Part shown: piece after piece, positions 22,168 to 32,077 of the stretch
How the letters are laid out: every line of letters begins with the position of its first letter
Numbering within the stretch: position 1 is the stretch's first letter
Assembly: GCA_029931535.1 (NCBI GenBank)
Contig: JAQPZY010001628.1
Coordinates: forward strand, 4,292,501 to 4,356,500
Reading direction: 5' to 3'
Origin: Margaritifera margaritifera
Lineage: Eukaryota; Mollusca; Bivalvia; Unionida; Margaritiferidae
Length of the DNA: 64,000 nt
Notes under the pieces: generated by a model
Told to the model about the DNA's origin: nothing
Databases searched by the model: none
Seen by the model: the letters and a program-made list of their open reading frames with translations, nothing else
Made by a program: the position numbers and the translations under genes

Positions 22168-22880
22168 AACCAATACGTGCGTTTCAATGCAGACATATAG
22201 CCTACAATCCCAGTGTAAAATCCACCTGCATTCATCAACATCCTGCGGCTTTATGTCCACCTCGATCAGAGAAACACAACTGGGAGTCTTCCTGACGGGA
22301 TAAACAGTACCCTGCTACAGGTTTTTCCTGTTGGTTGTGAGTCTTAAGGGGATACGTGTACTGTTTCCTATGGAAAACAACATTGGCGCAGATTACATAA
22401 AGGCGGCATATATGAGCTCACGATACCTATTTTAGATGAAAAGAACACACCAGTTAATATGATGGAGCGCACTATCACTCTTGTAAGTAAGCACATGTAG
22501 GCGTTCCGATAGCACACTATAAGTCTACGTAGTCCTGACTTCTTTGTTGGCGGCGCTCTCTCGCCTGCCGCTGCTTCCGGACTATCGCTTCCCCTTAGTG
22601 GAGCCACCCACTCTGCAGACGAAACGCCAGCGTACATAACAAAGGTCGACACAGTAAGTATGTGACACGAGTCGAGCTGGCGGCATCAGCGCCTAAGCGC
22701 CTAAAAAAGGCCGCTCCTCCTTCTTTGAAAATGGAAAATGTTGTGTCCTTAACGGCCAACAGAATGGGGTTACGGGGAGCCAAGATTGCTACTTCAATGA
22801 TGGTGTGGTATTTGGTGAAGAGCCTTTGACAAAAACCTCGTCGGCAATAACTTCGGGGCATGGAATGCCCTCTATCTCTC
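22168..22880 (-). pseudogene. Degenerate coding remnant, partly left-arm only
   Basis: Overlapping minus-strand frames at 22368-22652 and 22595-22861 have a coding-like composition but no stable frame. The phrase VAILAPRNPILLAV (about 22755-22796) resembles the APRN-containing segment seen in Pif1-type helicases; this is weak. 22403-22885 is absent from the right arm. 22168-22400 contains no recognisable gene. Confidence 0.3.
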
Positions 22881-22980
22881 GGCTCACCAGACTAAAAACC
22901 GTGTGACCTTCGAGAAATAAATGGTCTGTCGCATTATGGTAATCGGTCAAAAAACACACAATCACAAACTCTGCGAACAT
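22789..22980 (-). CDS. Unknown fragment, possibly Pif1-like helicase related (left copy)
   Basis: A 63-codon ATG frame beginning MFAEFVIVCFLTDYHNATDH and including GIPCPEVIADEVF. In the next frame the sequence continues into the VAILAPRN phrase, so the two are probably one gene broken near 22800. I mention Pif1-type helicases only because of that phrase; no Walker motif is visible in the window to support it. The right-arm copy is cut after about 34 codons by the 483 bp deletion. Confidence 0.3.
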   Translation of the reverse strand: MFAEFVIVCFLTDYHNATDHLFLEGHTVFSLVSREIEGIPCPEVIADEVFVKGSSPNTTPSLK

Positions 22981-23247
22981 AAGACACCCTGATTGTGACT
23001 TTTGGCGAGCGTGTTTGCGAGCATGTTGAAGACCGTGCCATTACAGGATCTAGAGATATTGGGGAAACTGGCATTTTCTTTCGCTACATAGATCTCTTGC
23101 AAGTAAACCACGGCGATAGGTAACAGGTTTGTGCACGCGTGACAGCTAACCTACAGCCCCAGATCAATTAAACTTTCATATTATGCCCTTCACAGAGGAG
23201 TTATAATGTCGCTATACCCAAAACTCCAAGATCTACACGATTTTCGC
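22981..23247. other. Intergenic part of left arm
   Basis: No open frame of note. Its counterpart is about 37347-37555 in the right arm. Confidence 0.5.
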
Positions 23248-23553
23248 CTAAAAATAAATCTGCGAGGCTGAAAATTCCGTAAGGGCTAACGTCGAACAGA
23301 GACGCACTCTGTACAAAAAGTACATTCGCTCTGTAAACGCGTTTAATGGCGTTGACATCGCACTTACTGATGTATCTGTGGGCACAGGTGTGGGGGAGAT
23401 TGGCCTATTGTTAACAACCATTGCCGCCCCCATAGCAGTTGTCCTTGAGATCACATCTTTGGGCTGCAGGCTGGTTTCCATAGCCTGAAATTTCATTAGC
23501 TGCCTCCTCTCCCCGATGGCTACAAAAGCAGAAGCCCACGAAGATAGTATCAA
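23248..23553 (-). CDS. Unknown Polinton-associated protein (left copy)
   Basis: An open frame of 101 codons beginning with TTG directly over the stop of the 49-codon gene, in another frame. The first ATG is at MKFQAMETSLQPKDVISRTT. The middle is Ala/Pro/Thr-rich (NNRPISPTPVPTDTSV). Either it is a separate overlapping gene or the 49-codon gene has been frameshifted here; the frame change occurs at the same place in both arms. The stop differs: here the frame ends at QIYF, while a one-base T difference in the right arm extends it by 19 codons. Function unknown. Confidence 0.4.
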   Translation of the reverse strand: MILSSWASAFVAIGERRQLMKFQAMETSLQPKDVISRTTAMGAAMVVNNRPISPTPVPTDTSVSAMSTPLNAFTERMYFLYRVRLCSTLALTEFSASQIYF

Positions 23554-23699
23554 ATTTCGCGCTGGAAATTCTCAATAAGCTGTGTTTGGTCTGCGGAAAC
23601 CGTCGGAATGACACAAAAAACAAAAACGACTGAAACAATTGGGCCGCCGAAAATAAGGCCTATATCCAGTGCACCACCACCATATGATATATGATGCAT
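23550..23699 (-). CDS. 49-residue membrane protein candidate (left copy)
   Basis: ATG frame MHHISYGGGALDIGLIFGGP followed by a hydrophobic run IVSVVFVFCVIPTVSA and a short polar tail ending FQREI. The hydrophobic segment suits a single membrane span or signal-anchor. It is identical in length and sequence, by eye, in the right arm (36838-36987). The start is preceded by a run of 18 A (T in the right arm). The function is unknown; conservation in both arms suggests it is a real element gene. Confidence 0.45.
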   Translation of the reverse strand: MHHISYGGGALDIGLIFGGPIVSVVFVFCVIPTVSADQTQLIENFQREI

Positions 23700-23900
23700 T
23701 GTTGTCACCTTAATGTGCTGTTCCGCAGCGCAAAAAAAAAAAAAAAAAAATTCCCGCACTGAAAACTGCGCGAGACCCTTAGCATAAAACGAAGCTGCTT
23801 ATCTTATTTGCCCAAAACACTGCCACCCTCACATCGGCCGAAATACGCTTACTTTCTGAAGTATATTACCACTCTAGGGTAAACCCGTTGTGTTCTCAAT

Positions 23901-24146
23901 ATGTTTTTAGAACGCTTACGTAAAACGCTTCATAAAGAACGACGACAGGCTCACGTTCAACCGCCATCCTTCGGTATAGTTTTATCTGTAGCAGCGTGTC
24001 ATACACTATCAGTGTTAGTGCTAGTAGCATCTTTATTTGTCACTACCAAATATCCAAGTCCCAGAATAATATGTGTTGTAATTGATAAAAGCCAAAACTC
24101 GTCAATAACAAAGCAGCCCGTACACATTTCGCTTGGTTTATATTAA
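23901..24146 (+). CDS. 81-residue membrane protein candidate (left copy)
   Basis: This complete ATG frame starts MFLERLRKTLHKERRQAHVQ, a basic N-terminus. A hydrophobic segment of about 25 residues follows (FGIVLSVAACHTLSVLVLVA onward), then a polar tail ending VHISLGLY. It is a plausible single-span membrane protein with the basic end inside. It points toward the AT-rich flank, opposite to the neighbouring small genes, and is separated from them by about 200 bases. The right-arm copy (36392-36637) differs at one residue (V to I). No family recognised. Confidence 0.45.
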   Translation: MFLERLRKTLHKERRQAHVQPPSFGIVLSVAACHTLSVLVLVASLFVTTKYPSPRIICVVIDKSQNSSITKQPVHISLGLY

Positions 24147-25954
24147 ATAAGGCACGCCTTTAAATCATAGCATTTTATTTATATCTGAGGAAGAATAATA
24201 TTAAAGGTGCTGTGCTTAGTTTCATGTATACAGTGTTTTGAAGGCATAATGCATAATCCGGCAGTCAAGTCGCGGAGTGTTATTGATTGTCAAATAAATG
24301 TAGTGATGGGTATAATTGTTTAGACGTCTTTCAATCATACTACTAGCTGTTAGAGGATTAATTTTGTTGTGATGTACACAACTGCTGCAGATGTACTTCA
24401 GTTACAAAGCTAGATGAGAGAGGATTAATTCCGAGAATAAACTAGGCCAAAAGTTCGGTCTATCGTGACAGTGTTTGGGGCGATCGTGACCGAGTTGCCC
24501 AGATTTATTAACTATAAGGTAAGCCCCTTTATTCTTGTAATTCATCAACAAAACATAAATTTTGCACAATAAACATTGTTACCACTACTTCCATAGTTAC
24601 AATATTTTAGGAACTTAAATCGAGAAGGAAACTGCGGGTCGTTTTGTTGGTCCCCCATCCTTATTTCATCGAAGATCAAGCTGTACTGATAGTTCCTCGC
24701 TATTTACTATAAACTGTGGCAAGCCGTGGGCTGTCCTGATTGTATGATCAATTACCTGTCAGTGTCTATTTCCTACACCGATCAATAGTGTTGGCTATAA
24801 ACATCCACGTAGTAAATAAGGTTATAAACGTTACCGTAAAACGACCGAATAATGTACATGCGTGTTGAAAAAAAACAATTAATGAGAAAAGAGTTTCCGC
24901 CGGCAGCCACCAGTCCCTGGAATGGCGGTGACTGGAGCAAGGCAGCACTTTAAAGGTTTCCTAATAGTTTGGTGACCCCAGTCTCCCGAGGGGGGCGGCG
25001 ATAGGGCAGCCCTTAATCGGCATAGGGTCGGTTAAACATATATAAAATCTCATTTTATATCTACTCCTTCATGTAGAAACTATCGTTTTACACTACCTTT
25101 CAGAGTCTATGACGATTTACTCAGCATTAAATGGATTGAGTAGCAAATTGCTTTAGAAACTATGTACAATGCAAATTCCTGTACTAATAAGTCAACAAGC
25201 CTAAGTTTGAAAGTACGTAGCAAAAACATGTAATCAATGTAAAACTTATTTAATGAATCCCTTTGATTCTATACAATGCTGAAAGGCATGCTGTTACATA
25301 TCAGTATCAAAACAAAATAAATCTGAAAACAAAAGCAAAAATAAAATTGAGGCTTTTTCATGGTTGCTGAAATTGAGCAAGTAGTCAAAGAGGACAGCCT
25401 TTCAAAATTTAATTTACATCATAGGTTTTTTTTTAGTTGAGGTTTATCACCTGTAATATTATTTATCGATGTATGAGGTCTAAAGATTTAAATCTTGCAT
25501 AATAAAATGGGAATAATAAGGAAAGTGTTTGCTATAGTCTGACATTTTCAATCTTTTCAAGTCAACTGAGTTTTCTAAAAGATCTGGATCTATCATCAAT
25601 ATACCTTTAAGTCACAAATACAGAGAAAATCCAACATTAATGTAAATCGAACTGCCTTTTGTTACAAAATGGTTTTCTGCTTCTCAACATATAAGAGTTG
25701 TATTATCATAATTCTGAGCAAAGTGTACGTACGATTGGAGGAATGTAAGGAATTCTCCCTCATTAAATAAAATACTTGTAAAGTAAAAAAAAAAAATTAT
25801 GACTTTTACCATCTTAGTACATGCGCGTGCAATCGTGGTACCAAATTTGTAAAACATTTTGAGCACATCACTCAAGCTCAAGTCCTCAAAACATTGACGT
25901 TTTGTGACTTTATTTTGGATGTTAGGTAGTACCCAACCTAAGCTGGCAAGCCAA
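24147..25954. other. AT-rich flank within left arm
   Basis: No gene supported. A GC-rich island with a G/C run at about 24895-25030 (GTGACCCCAGTCTCCCGAGG) stands out in the AT-rich sequence and is conserved in the right arm at about 35510-35680. This part is duplicated together with the element but has different base composition, so I read it as flanking DNA that was duplicated with it. Confidence 0.5.
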
Positions 25955-26285
25955 TAACATAAGCCGATAACTAGTAAAATCTCTGTCTATCGATTGATTA
26001 GACTGTGACGTCATCCACCCAACATAGGTCGATAACTAGTAAAATCTCTGTACATCGATTGATTAGTATGTGACATCATCCTCCCAACATAGGCCGATAA
26101 CTAGTAAAATTTCTGTCCATCGATTGATTAGTCTGTGACATCATGCACCCAACATAGGCCGATAACTAGTAAAATCTCTCTCCATCGATTGGTTAGTCTG
26201 TGACATCATCCTCCCAACATAGGCCGATATCTAGTAAAATCTCTGTTCCTCAATTGATTAGTCTCTGACATCATCCACCCAACAG
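25955..26285. repeat. Minisatellite, 65 bp unit, 5 copies (left arm)
   Basis: The unit begins AACATAGGCCGATAACTAGT and includes CATCGATTGATTAGTCTGTG. The right arm holds the inverted array with 4 copies at 34321-34590. The extra copy here is the one nearest 25955 (AACATAAGCCG). Confidence 0.92.
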
Positions 26286-26897
26286 TAATGTAATTCACAT
26301 AACGGCTAATTTGGGACCTCCCACTGAACTGCAGTGATTGGTTGGTAGCTTCACATCGGAGTAGTTCATGATAGGTAAAATGTATGTAAGTTTTCTAATT
26401 TTTTTAAGAGCACCGGAAGGAATGATCAAAAAAGTCATAATCATAGATCTTTCAGAATTGTATGATCTTTTGTTCCTCTACTACCATGCTAAATTCAAAG
26501 ATATACTCCCAGTATCATATCTAATTTGCTTTATCTGTAGCTTTAGCTAGAGGTTTGTGCGAAAAAAATGCTAGAATACCGGAATTAGTCTGGGTCAAAA
26601 GGTTAGACTTATATATAACATTTATGGGATTAGCATCGACCAAAGTACTAGATGAGAATGTTTGGTAGAATTATTGTTGAAATTTGAATGTAAATCTTTT
26701 AGCTGCTTTTCCTGGGAAGAAAATCTGTAACTAATGTAATGGCTGTGTTCTACGTAGTTTTTAATTACAATTCCTAGTAGTCATACATCTGAAATCCAAC
26801 CGGATTGTTCTATATGATCCGTTCCTTGTGATAAAAGAGAACGTACGCTGTTTTGTAGACTTTGCAGAGAAACCGAATACCTGTGATTGACTGAAAT
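26286..26897. other. Inner end of left arm, no gene
   Basis: AT-rich sequence mirrored at 33698-34320. A 60-codon frame at 26368 is not open in the right arm, so it is not supported as a gene. Confidence 0.5.
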
Positions 26898-27833
26898 TTG
26901 AAGTACATCTTTGTAATTATTAGCTGTGGCTTTCTGAATGTACCACTGCTAATATTTACCATTTTTATATGTACACGGGTCCAACAATATATCTTTCCCA
27001 ACGTATACCAGGACAAAATAGCATAATTATCTAGATCCAGATGGTGCATGTCTGAACCACCAATGGGAGATTTTTCTTCGATCGTCCTTTACGTTTGTCA
27101 GTTATGCAAATCGAGCCTGCATGTTAACTTCTTGAGCAAAACTTTATACCCTAAACTTCATTTATGCTTTGTAAACAAAATATTTGATAATTGGAATATA
27201 TTTCATAAGCTATAAAAATAATTTGAACAAAACAAAACACAACCCCCCCCCAAAAAAAAAAAAAAAAAAAAAAAAAAACAACAACAACAGAGTAACAAGA
27301 GGAAAAACGTACGTAAGTTTCAAGGGAGGGCAATTTGAAAAGCAAAGCAACACTTATTTATCCGTTTAGTGTTTTATGCAACTCCAAGCTGATTCTATTA
27401 TGGTCGACTGTAGGAATTATATACATTTCGTGAATCAGGGAAAAATAGACTATTGAATTTGGAAAGCAGAATTGGCGAAATATAAGCAGTAGATGTGCAT
27501 AATATCAAAGTCACTTGAAATCCCGATTAAACAATTTAAAAAATAACTTACGTTTTTTTCTAATTAAATTTTGTTAGAGATTTAAAAACACATGAACTCT
27601 TTAAATATTATCTAGATAAAATATGGGACCTGGAAATGACCTAAAAAGTGAATAGATAAGAATGAACACGTCACAAATGACGTCATGACGTCATCAAAGG
27701 CATAGGTTTCATGATTAAAGCATCCTAACGTTTTACAGTGTCATTTCACTACACTATTCAGCAGGTTCATCAAATAAATTCAGTATTTTCTATCATCTGA
27801 TAAAAATAATCTAACATTTGTGGCAAGTATATA
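26898..27833. other. Left part of spacer, homopolymer tract
   Basis: No gene recognised. C and A runs followed by an AAC repeat lie at 27243-27290. That could be the poly-A tail of an unrecognised retroelement, but no body was found. Confidence 0.4.
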
Positions 27834-28940
27834 TTGGGAAGCAGGCCGGAATGTCTTAGTTTATTTATACCGGACTTAAGTAAGATCTGCTTGACTATGG
27901 CTCATTTTTGTACGAATCAGCTGCTGAATCTTACCTGTAGAACCTTGATTCGATACACAATCAGGGACTTAGACTTTGGGAGATTTAGAACTTCTTCAGA
28001 AAGCATCTATGCTGAGGCAAATGTGCCATCACCCTATCTTAGAAGAAACTGGTTCTTCAGTATATTACCAAAACTTGTACGATTGGAAACCAAATTTTAT
28101 TCCACCTTTTGGCATACTAATTTGTCCTCGTCTAGAGGATCCACAACAAAAAATAATTCAACTTTGCTATTTAAAAATGTCCTCTACCAGTCCTCTCGTT
28201 TCTTTAAAAAAAATAAGTAAATTAAATAAAATCAGAGCCTCCTATAGTGGCCATACATGCTTGTATGCAGACGGTCCGAAAGATGGCGACAAGATTAAAG
28301 CTGCCGTTGCAAACCCCCACGCAAAAATTACAACCATATTAAAATATTTGAACTGCATCGAAATTTCTCATCAAACAAATTTCACTATCTTTTTAGATTC
28401 CCTTTCAACGCTAAAAACCGTAAAACATTAAAATCGACAATTCGTTATTTTCCGAAATCTTATAGAAACATGATTTGCTTATAAAATCCCGAAAATCCAT
28501 TCTGTACTGTTGGGTGCCTAGTCGCATTGGCATTAAGAGTAATGAAAGGAGAGATAAAGCAGCTAAAGCTGCCTTGCAATCAACCGTTTTTAAATAAAAG
28601 ATTCCATACAGTGAGACAAAATATTATACAAAATTGACTTCTTCTGTATACTTGGCAGCATATGTGGAATTAAAACACCACAAACAAGCTTCGAAACATC
28701 AAACCTATCACTGGATAATGTGGAATATCATATACAATAAATCGCAGAAAATATCTGGTCTTTGTGCCGCTCATGTATAGGACCAACATACCTGATCCAT
28801 GCGTACCTGCTGAACGATAAGCCTCGACCGAGTGAATACCCTGTCATTGTCCACTGACAGTAAACCACATTCTTGTCGAGAGTATTGACTTTTACCCTAT
28901 GAGACAGAATCTTTTTGATTTGAACCCAAAGGCCCACTAT
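27834..28940 (+). pseudogene. LINE remnant with RNase H, family A copy 2
   Basis: Plus-strand pieces in several frames follow the same family as 14850-15851. RT-downstream sequence includes SESIYAEANVPSPYLRRNW at about 27998. An RNase H domain follows with LYADGPKDGDKI (first Asp, about 28262) and IFLDSLSTLKTV (another acidic position, about 28390). A CWVPSRIGI segment lies near 28510. A C-terminal zinc-knuckle-like region (LCRSCIGPTYLIHAYLL, about 28762-28812) comes last. Frameshifts and stops are frequent. It lies in the spacer of the inverted duplication, and its 5' RT catalytic part is missing. Confidence 0.82.
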
Positions 28941-29765
28941 CGCTTTTCGAGCGGTCTCTCATAAACACGACATCTCGGTTCGCTTTCTGTTACTAGCAGT
29001 GGGTAGTTCCGGTACGGTGCGCATTAAAGTGTGTATCAAGAAGCAAGACGAATTTGGAAGGTTTGGTTTTTCTACGGGGCGTCACGAAATGTATTTTTTT
29101 TTTTTTTTTAGATCGTTGGCAGAATCAGGAAAAGAATAGTGCATTTCTATAACTTAGTGTTGAATAAAGCTTCAACCACCAATGTATATATCAACATATA
29201 TTTCTTTAAGACTTTGTATCAATCGTTTCGGGACGAATAAGCTGGAATGGTTGCCATTATGACATCTGACAGATTTATATGACAAATACTGCGGATTTGT
29301 ATGACAGCAGCATATTGAGTTAACATTGATAACGGTTATAGCTCGATGACTTCTACGTTATCGCATAACAGTAAATAGATGTTTCGACCAGAACATTTCC
29401 GAAAATTTAATGGTTCCAATCTAAATTCTGTAGAATAAGAATTACTTCCAGGTGCATTTTATACAATTAATCTACTTTCGTATATCTTGAAAGGAACTGT
29501 CTGACACAGGCATTTGATATAAATTATAGTAGACTGCGTCGTCTGATTGGTCAAACCTTTGTGTCTCCTCGCTATGACACTTTTAAAAACAATATAATAT
29601 ATCATTCGATTGTTGATTGTTGACGTAATCTTTTGTTTGCGAGATGTAGCAGTCAAGAGTCTTTTTTTTTTAAAGATGTCGAAATCTTTGACGATCACTG
29701 TCGATTCAATATATTAAATAGTTGCATGTATACAGTAAGCAATAAACACAAACTACCCAGTGCCT
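28941..29765. other. Spacer sequence, nothing identified
   Basis: A 16-base T run at about 29094 and several short frames without motifs. No repeat recognised. Confidence 0.4.
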
Positions 29766-29776
29766 AATCAATATAG

Positions 29777-30028
29777 GGGCCGCGGGTGGCCGAGTGGTCT
29801 AAGGCGCTCGCCTTTACAGATCCCTGACATCTCACCTCTGTCCGCGTGGGTTCGAGTTTCGGGCTCGGCCAACGTGGGTATGTGAGAAAGCTTGTCAGTA
29901 GCTTCCCGTGGGTCGGTGGTTCTTCCCGGGGTTTTCTCGGGTTCTTCCTCCACCAAATATACTGGCCGCCATGTAGAGTCTATCATGTGCTGAAAAATGG
30001 CGTTAAACCTATAACAACCAAGCAACCG
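29777..30028 (+). mobile_element. tRNA-derived SINE with 11 bp target duplication
   Basis: The 5' part is tRNA-like: an A-box region GTGGCCGAGTGGTCTAAGGC at about 29785 and a B-box region GTGGGTTCGAGTTTC at about 29846. It is followed by a non-tRNA body with GGGGTTTTCTCGGGTTCTTC and a 3' end AATGGCGTTAAACC then ATAACAACCAAGCAACC. It is flanked by a perfect 11-base duplication, AATCAATATAG (29766-29776 and 30029-30039). The 3' body resembles SINEs common in bivalves (from memory, not searched). The 252 bp copy looks full length and young, since its target duplication is intact. Confidence 0.93.
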
Positions 30029-30039
30029 AATCAATATAG

Positions 30040-30404
30040 TCGCCATCTAGAGGTCTTAGGCATTCACGATGGATAGCGGTAGAGGACCAGTTCGAAACGT
30101 TTTGATAGTGTTCCACCAACGAAAATCTTAGACATTTTAAAAGACTGCGGTTTATAAACAAAATCTTAACCTTGTACTTTAAAGGTTTTGTCTATTTTAC
30201 CTTTATCTTTTCTTTTGTAGAACTTTTAAATAATTGTAACAGCTTTACCATTTATCTTTTATTTTGTACGACTATATTTTTTACGTTTCTTTGGAATAGT
30301 TTTTCTTAAAGTTATTCCAAGTGTTATTTGGTTTGAATTTAACTTTTAATCGGCACGATCTATCCAGGATTGTGCTAACGTACCGTTAAACTCGACAGAT
30401 ACGT
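30040..30404. other. AT-rich spacer
   Basis: Nothing recognised. Confidence 0.4.
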
Positions 30405-30510
30405 ACCAAATGAAATTTATTATACTCGTAGAATAATTACATGTTTATCCCTGCTAAGGCTCGCAAATTACAGAAATTATTCGAATTGTTTCATAAATTT
30501 CATTTGAAAT
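30405..30510. mobile_element. Palindromic mini-element, copy 1
   Basis: About 105 bp with inverted ends AAATGAAATTTAT and ATAAATTTCATTT, and inner inverted GAATAATT/AATTATTC around AAGGCTCGCAA. A related hairpin in reverse orientation is at 54432-54532. No coding capacity. It is probably a tiny MITE, although 2 copies are thin evidence. Confidence 0.55.
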
Positions 30511-30752
30511 AGTGACTTGTGTAAATTCCTCTTTATATGTAAAATATAAGTAAAAGGTTACTACTTGCATAGGACGGAAATATGCATTCATGTACGTGAT
30601 GATACAGCGGACAAGAACTGTTATCAGGTGAGAAAAGCATGATAACGACGTGCTGTTACGGTTCTCCGCACAAATGCTGTTTCCTATGGCGCAGTGGTAT
30701 AGTATTTCAGTTTAAGCATTTTTTTTTTCCGTAACTGTTGCAATAGGATTGG
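30511..30752. other. Short spacer before solo LTR
   Basis: No feature recognised. Confidence 0.4.
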
Positions 30753-30757
30753 GTTAC

Positions 30758-31817
30758 TGTTACGGAATTATGTATATGGAATCTATAATGTGCTTAAACT
30801 TTTGGCCTATGACTCTACTTTAAAGTTGTGTCAAATAGTGAGTCATATTTAAGATTGGTTTAGTTGTACTATTAAATCAAAATAACAATATGTTTACTGA
30901 CCTTTTGTTCAAGGTCTGAGTTGTTTGCTGTATCTGATGAAAAAGACGCATTTAGTATTGCATTCTGGGTCATAATATGACACGTTTCCTGTTGTGAAAT
31001 GTGCCATTTTTGCAAGTTGTATAAAAGATCTAGAAATACGAATTAATTTCATTCCATTTTAGATCTTTAGTTGAAAAGAACTGTTTTTTTTATGATCAGC
31101 TTTGGAATCCAGATTGTTTGAAATAATAGCCGAGCTGGAATCATGCTGTAATATGTTGTATAGATGATTCAAAAGGAATAATATGACACGTTTCCTGTTG
31201 TGAAATGTGCCATTTTTGCAAGTTGTATAAAAGATCTAGAAATACGAATTAATTTCATTCCATTTTAGATCTTTAGTTGAAAAGAACTGTTTTTTTTATG
31301 ATCAGCTTTGGAATCCAGATTGTTTGAAATAATAGCCGAGCTGGAATCATGCTGTAATATGTTGTATAGATGATTCAAAAGGAATTATTTATTGGACCAT
31401 TCAACAGAGTTACCTGGATCATATTATCGTTGGAACATCATGACAATCCAGACTAATTCATTCGGAACCATCATCTATTCGGAACATTCTTTCATTACGA
31501 AGACACATTTATTTAGAACATTCGTTCATTACGAAGACTCATTCTTTCTGAACATTCGTTCATTACGAAGATTCATTTGGAACATTCATTAACTTGGAAC
31601 ATTCATTCATTTGGAACATTTTATAGTTTCTATATATACAGAACTTGTGATTATGACACGAATAATTGTTGGATTATTTCAATTTTAATACACGAAACTG
31701 TAAGTGTATTTCGATTTTCACATTAATTATTTAAAATAAATTGTTTGTTGATTTTTACAAACATTGTTGGTTTCACTTTCTTTTTGTTACGTTTGTTCGA
31801 GCCATAGGGTCGTAACA
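30758..31817 (+). mobile_element. Solo LTR (Gypsy-like), copy 1, with internal duplication
   Basis: It begins TGTTACGG and ends CGTAACA, short inverted ends typical of LTRs. It is flanked by GTTAC (30753-30757) and GTCAC (31818-31822), a 5 bp target duplication with one mismatch. TATAAAAG at about 31021 (repeated at 31227) is a likely promoter box. A 206 bp segment is duplicated in tandem, and a region of GGAACATTCATT-type short repeats follows. Its last 100 bases (GGTTTCACTTTCTTT to GTCGTAACA) match the end of the LTR at 54553-55343. No internal retroviral-type genes are adjacent, hence solo. Confidence 0.7.
30972..31383. repeat. 206 bp tandem duplication inside the LTR
   Basis: 30972-31177 and 31178-31383 are the same by eye, including the TATAAAAG box, so the LTR now has two potential promoters 206 bp apart. 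The near identity indicates a recent event. Confidence 0.95.
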
Positions 31818-31838
31818 GTCACAAGTTCTCACAGAGGT

Positions 31839-32077
31839 CAGGGCCGGTTTAACCACTAGGCAAATTTGGCGGTCGCCTAGGGCTGCACAATTTGAATAAA
31901 GCAAAAAAGAGAAATAGGGTAAAACAGAAGATAATAATCGTCTGAAAATAGAAAGAGTAACCCAAAAGGAAAGAATAAATGTACAATATTAATTTTCGAA
32001 ACTTAATTGTGAGGGAGGGAGGGGGGTCGCAAGGCTGAAGATTCGCCAGGGCGCCAAATAACCTTGCGCCGGCCCTA
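31839..32077. mobile_element. Small hAT-like MITE
   Basis: It begins CAGGGCCGGTTTAACC and ends GCGCCGGCCCTA, imperfect inverted termini of the CAGGGCCGG type used by some hAT elements. The 8-base flanks ACAGAGGT and ACGGTGTT match at 5 of 8, a weak decayed target duplication. GGCGGTCGCCTAGGGC inside is another typical phrase. The 239 bp interior is non-coding. Confidence 0.65.

Larger units (their letters stand above)
20101..26897. repeat. Left arm of a large inverted duplication
   Basis: This 6.8 kb block is repeated in reverse complement at 33698-39951. I traced it at the outer edge (CTGAGGCTATAATGATGCCC against CTGAGGCTATAGTGATGCCC), through all the small open frames, through the AT-rich flank with its 65 bp minisatellite, and to the inner edge at GATTGACTGAAAT (26885-26897). 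The arms differ by scattered substitutions and small indels, one 483 bp segment present only here (22403-22885), and one extra 65 bp unit here. The outer 3.9 kb is GC-richer and belongs to a Polinton/adintovirus-like element. The inner 2.8 kb looks like flanking DNA. Confidence 0.95.

Noticed and set aside
22741..22861. A confirmed Pif1 helicase gene
   Set aside because: Only one short phrase (VAILAPRN) suggests it. No Walker A or B motif was found in any frame nearby.
20101..26897. Ordinary long terminal inverted repeats of a giant transposon
   Set aside because: The arms include AT-rich flank with a minisatellite between the element part and the spacer, and on the right the element extends beyond the arm. 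Terminal repeats would lie at the outer ends.
27243..27290. Poly-A tail of a retroelement
   Set aside because: C and A homopolymers with AAC repeats are present, but no element body or target duplication could be matched to them.
29777..29860. A tRNA-Leu or tRNA-Ser gene
   Set aside because: A- and B-box-like parts are present, but the sequence is joined to a SINE body and flanked by a target duplication, and it has no proper acceptor stem.
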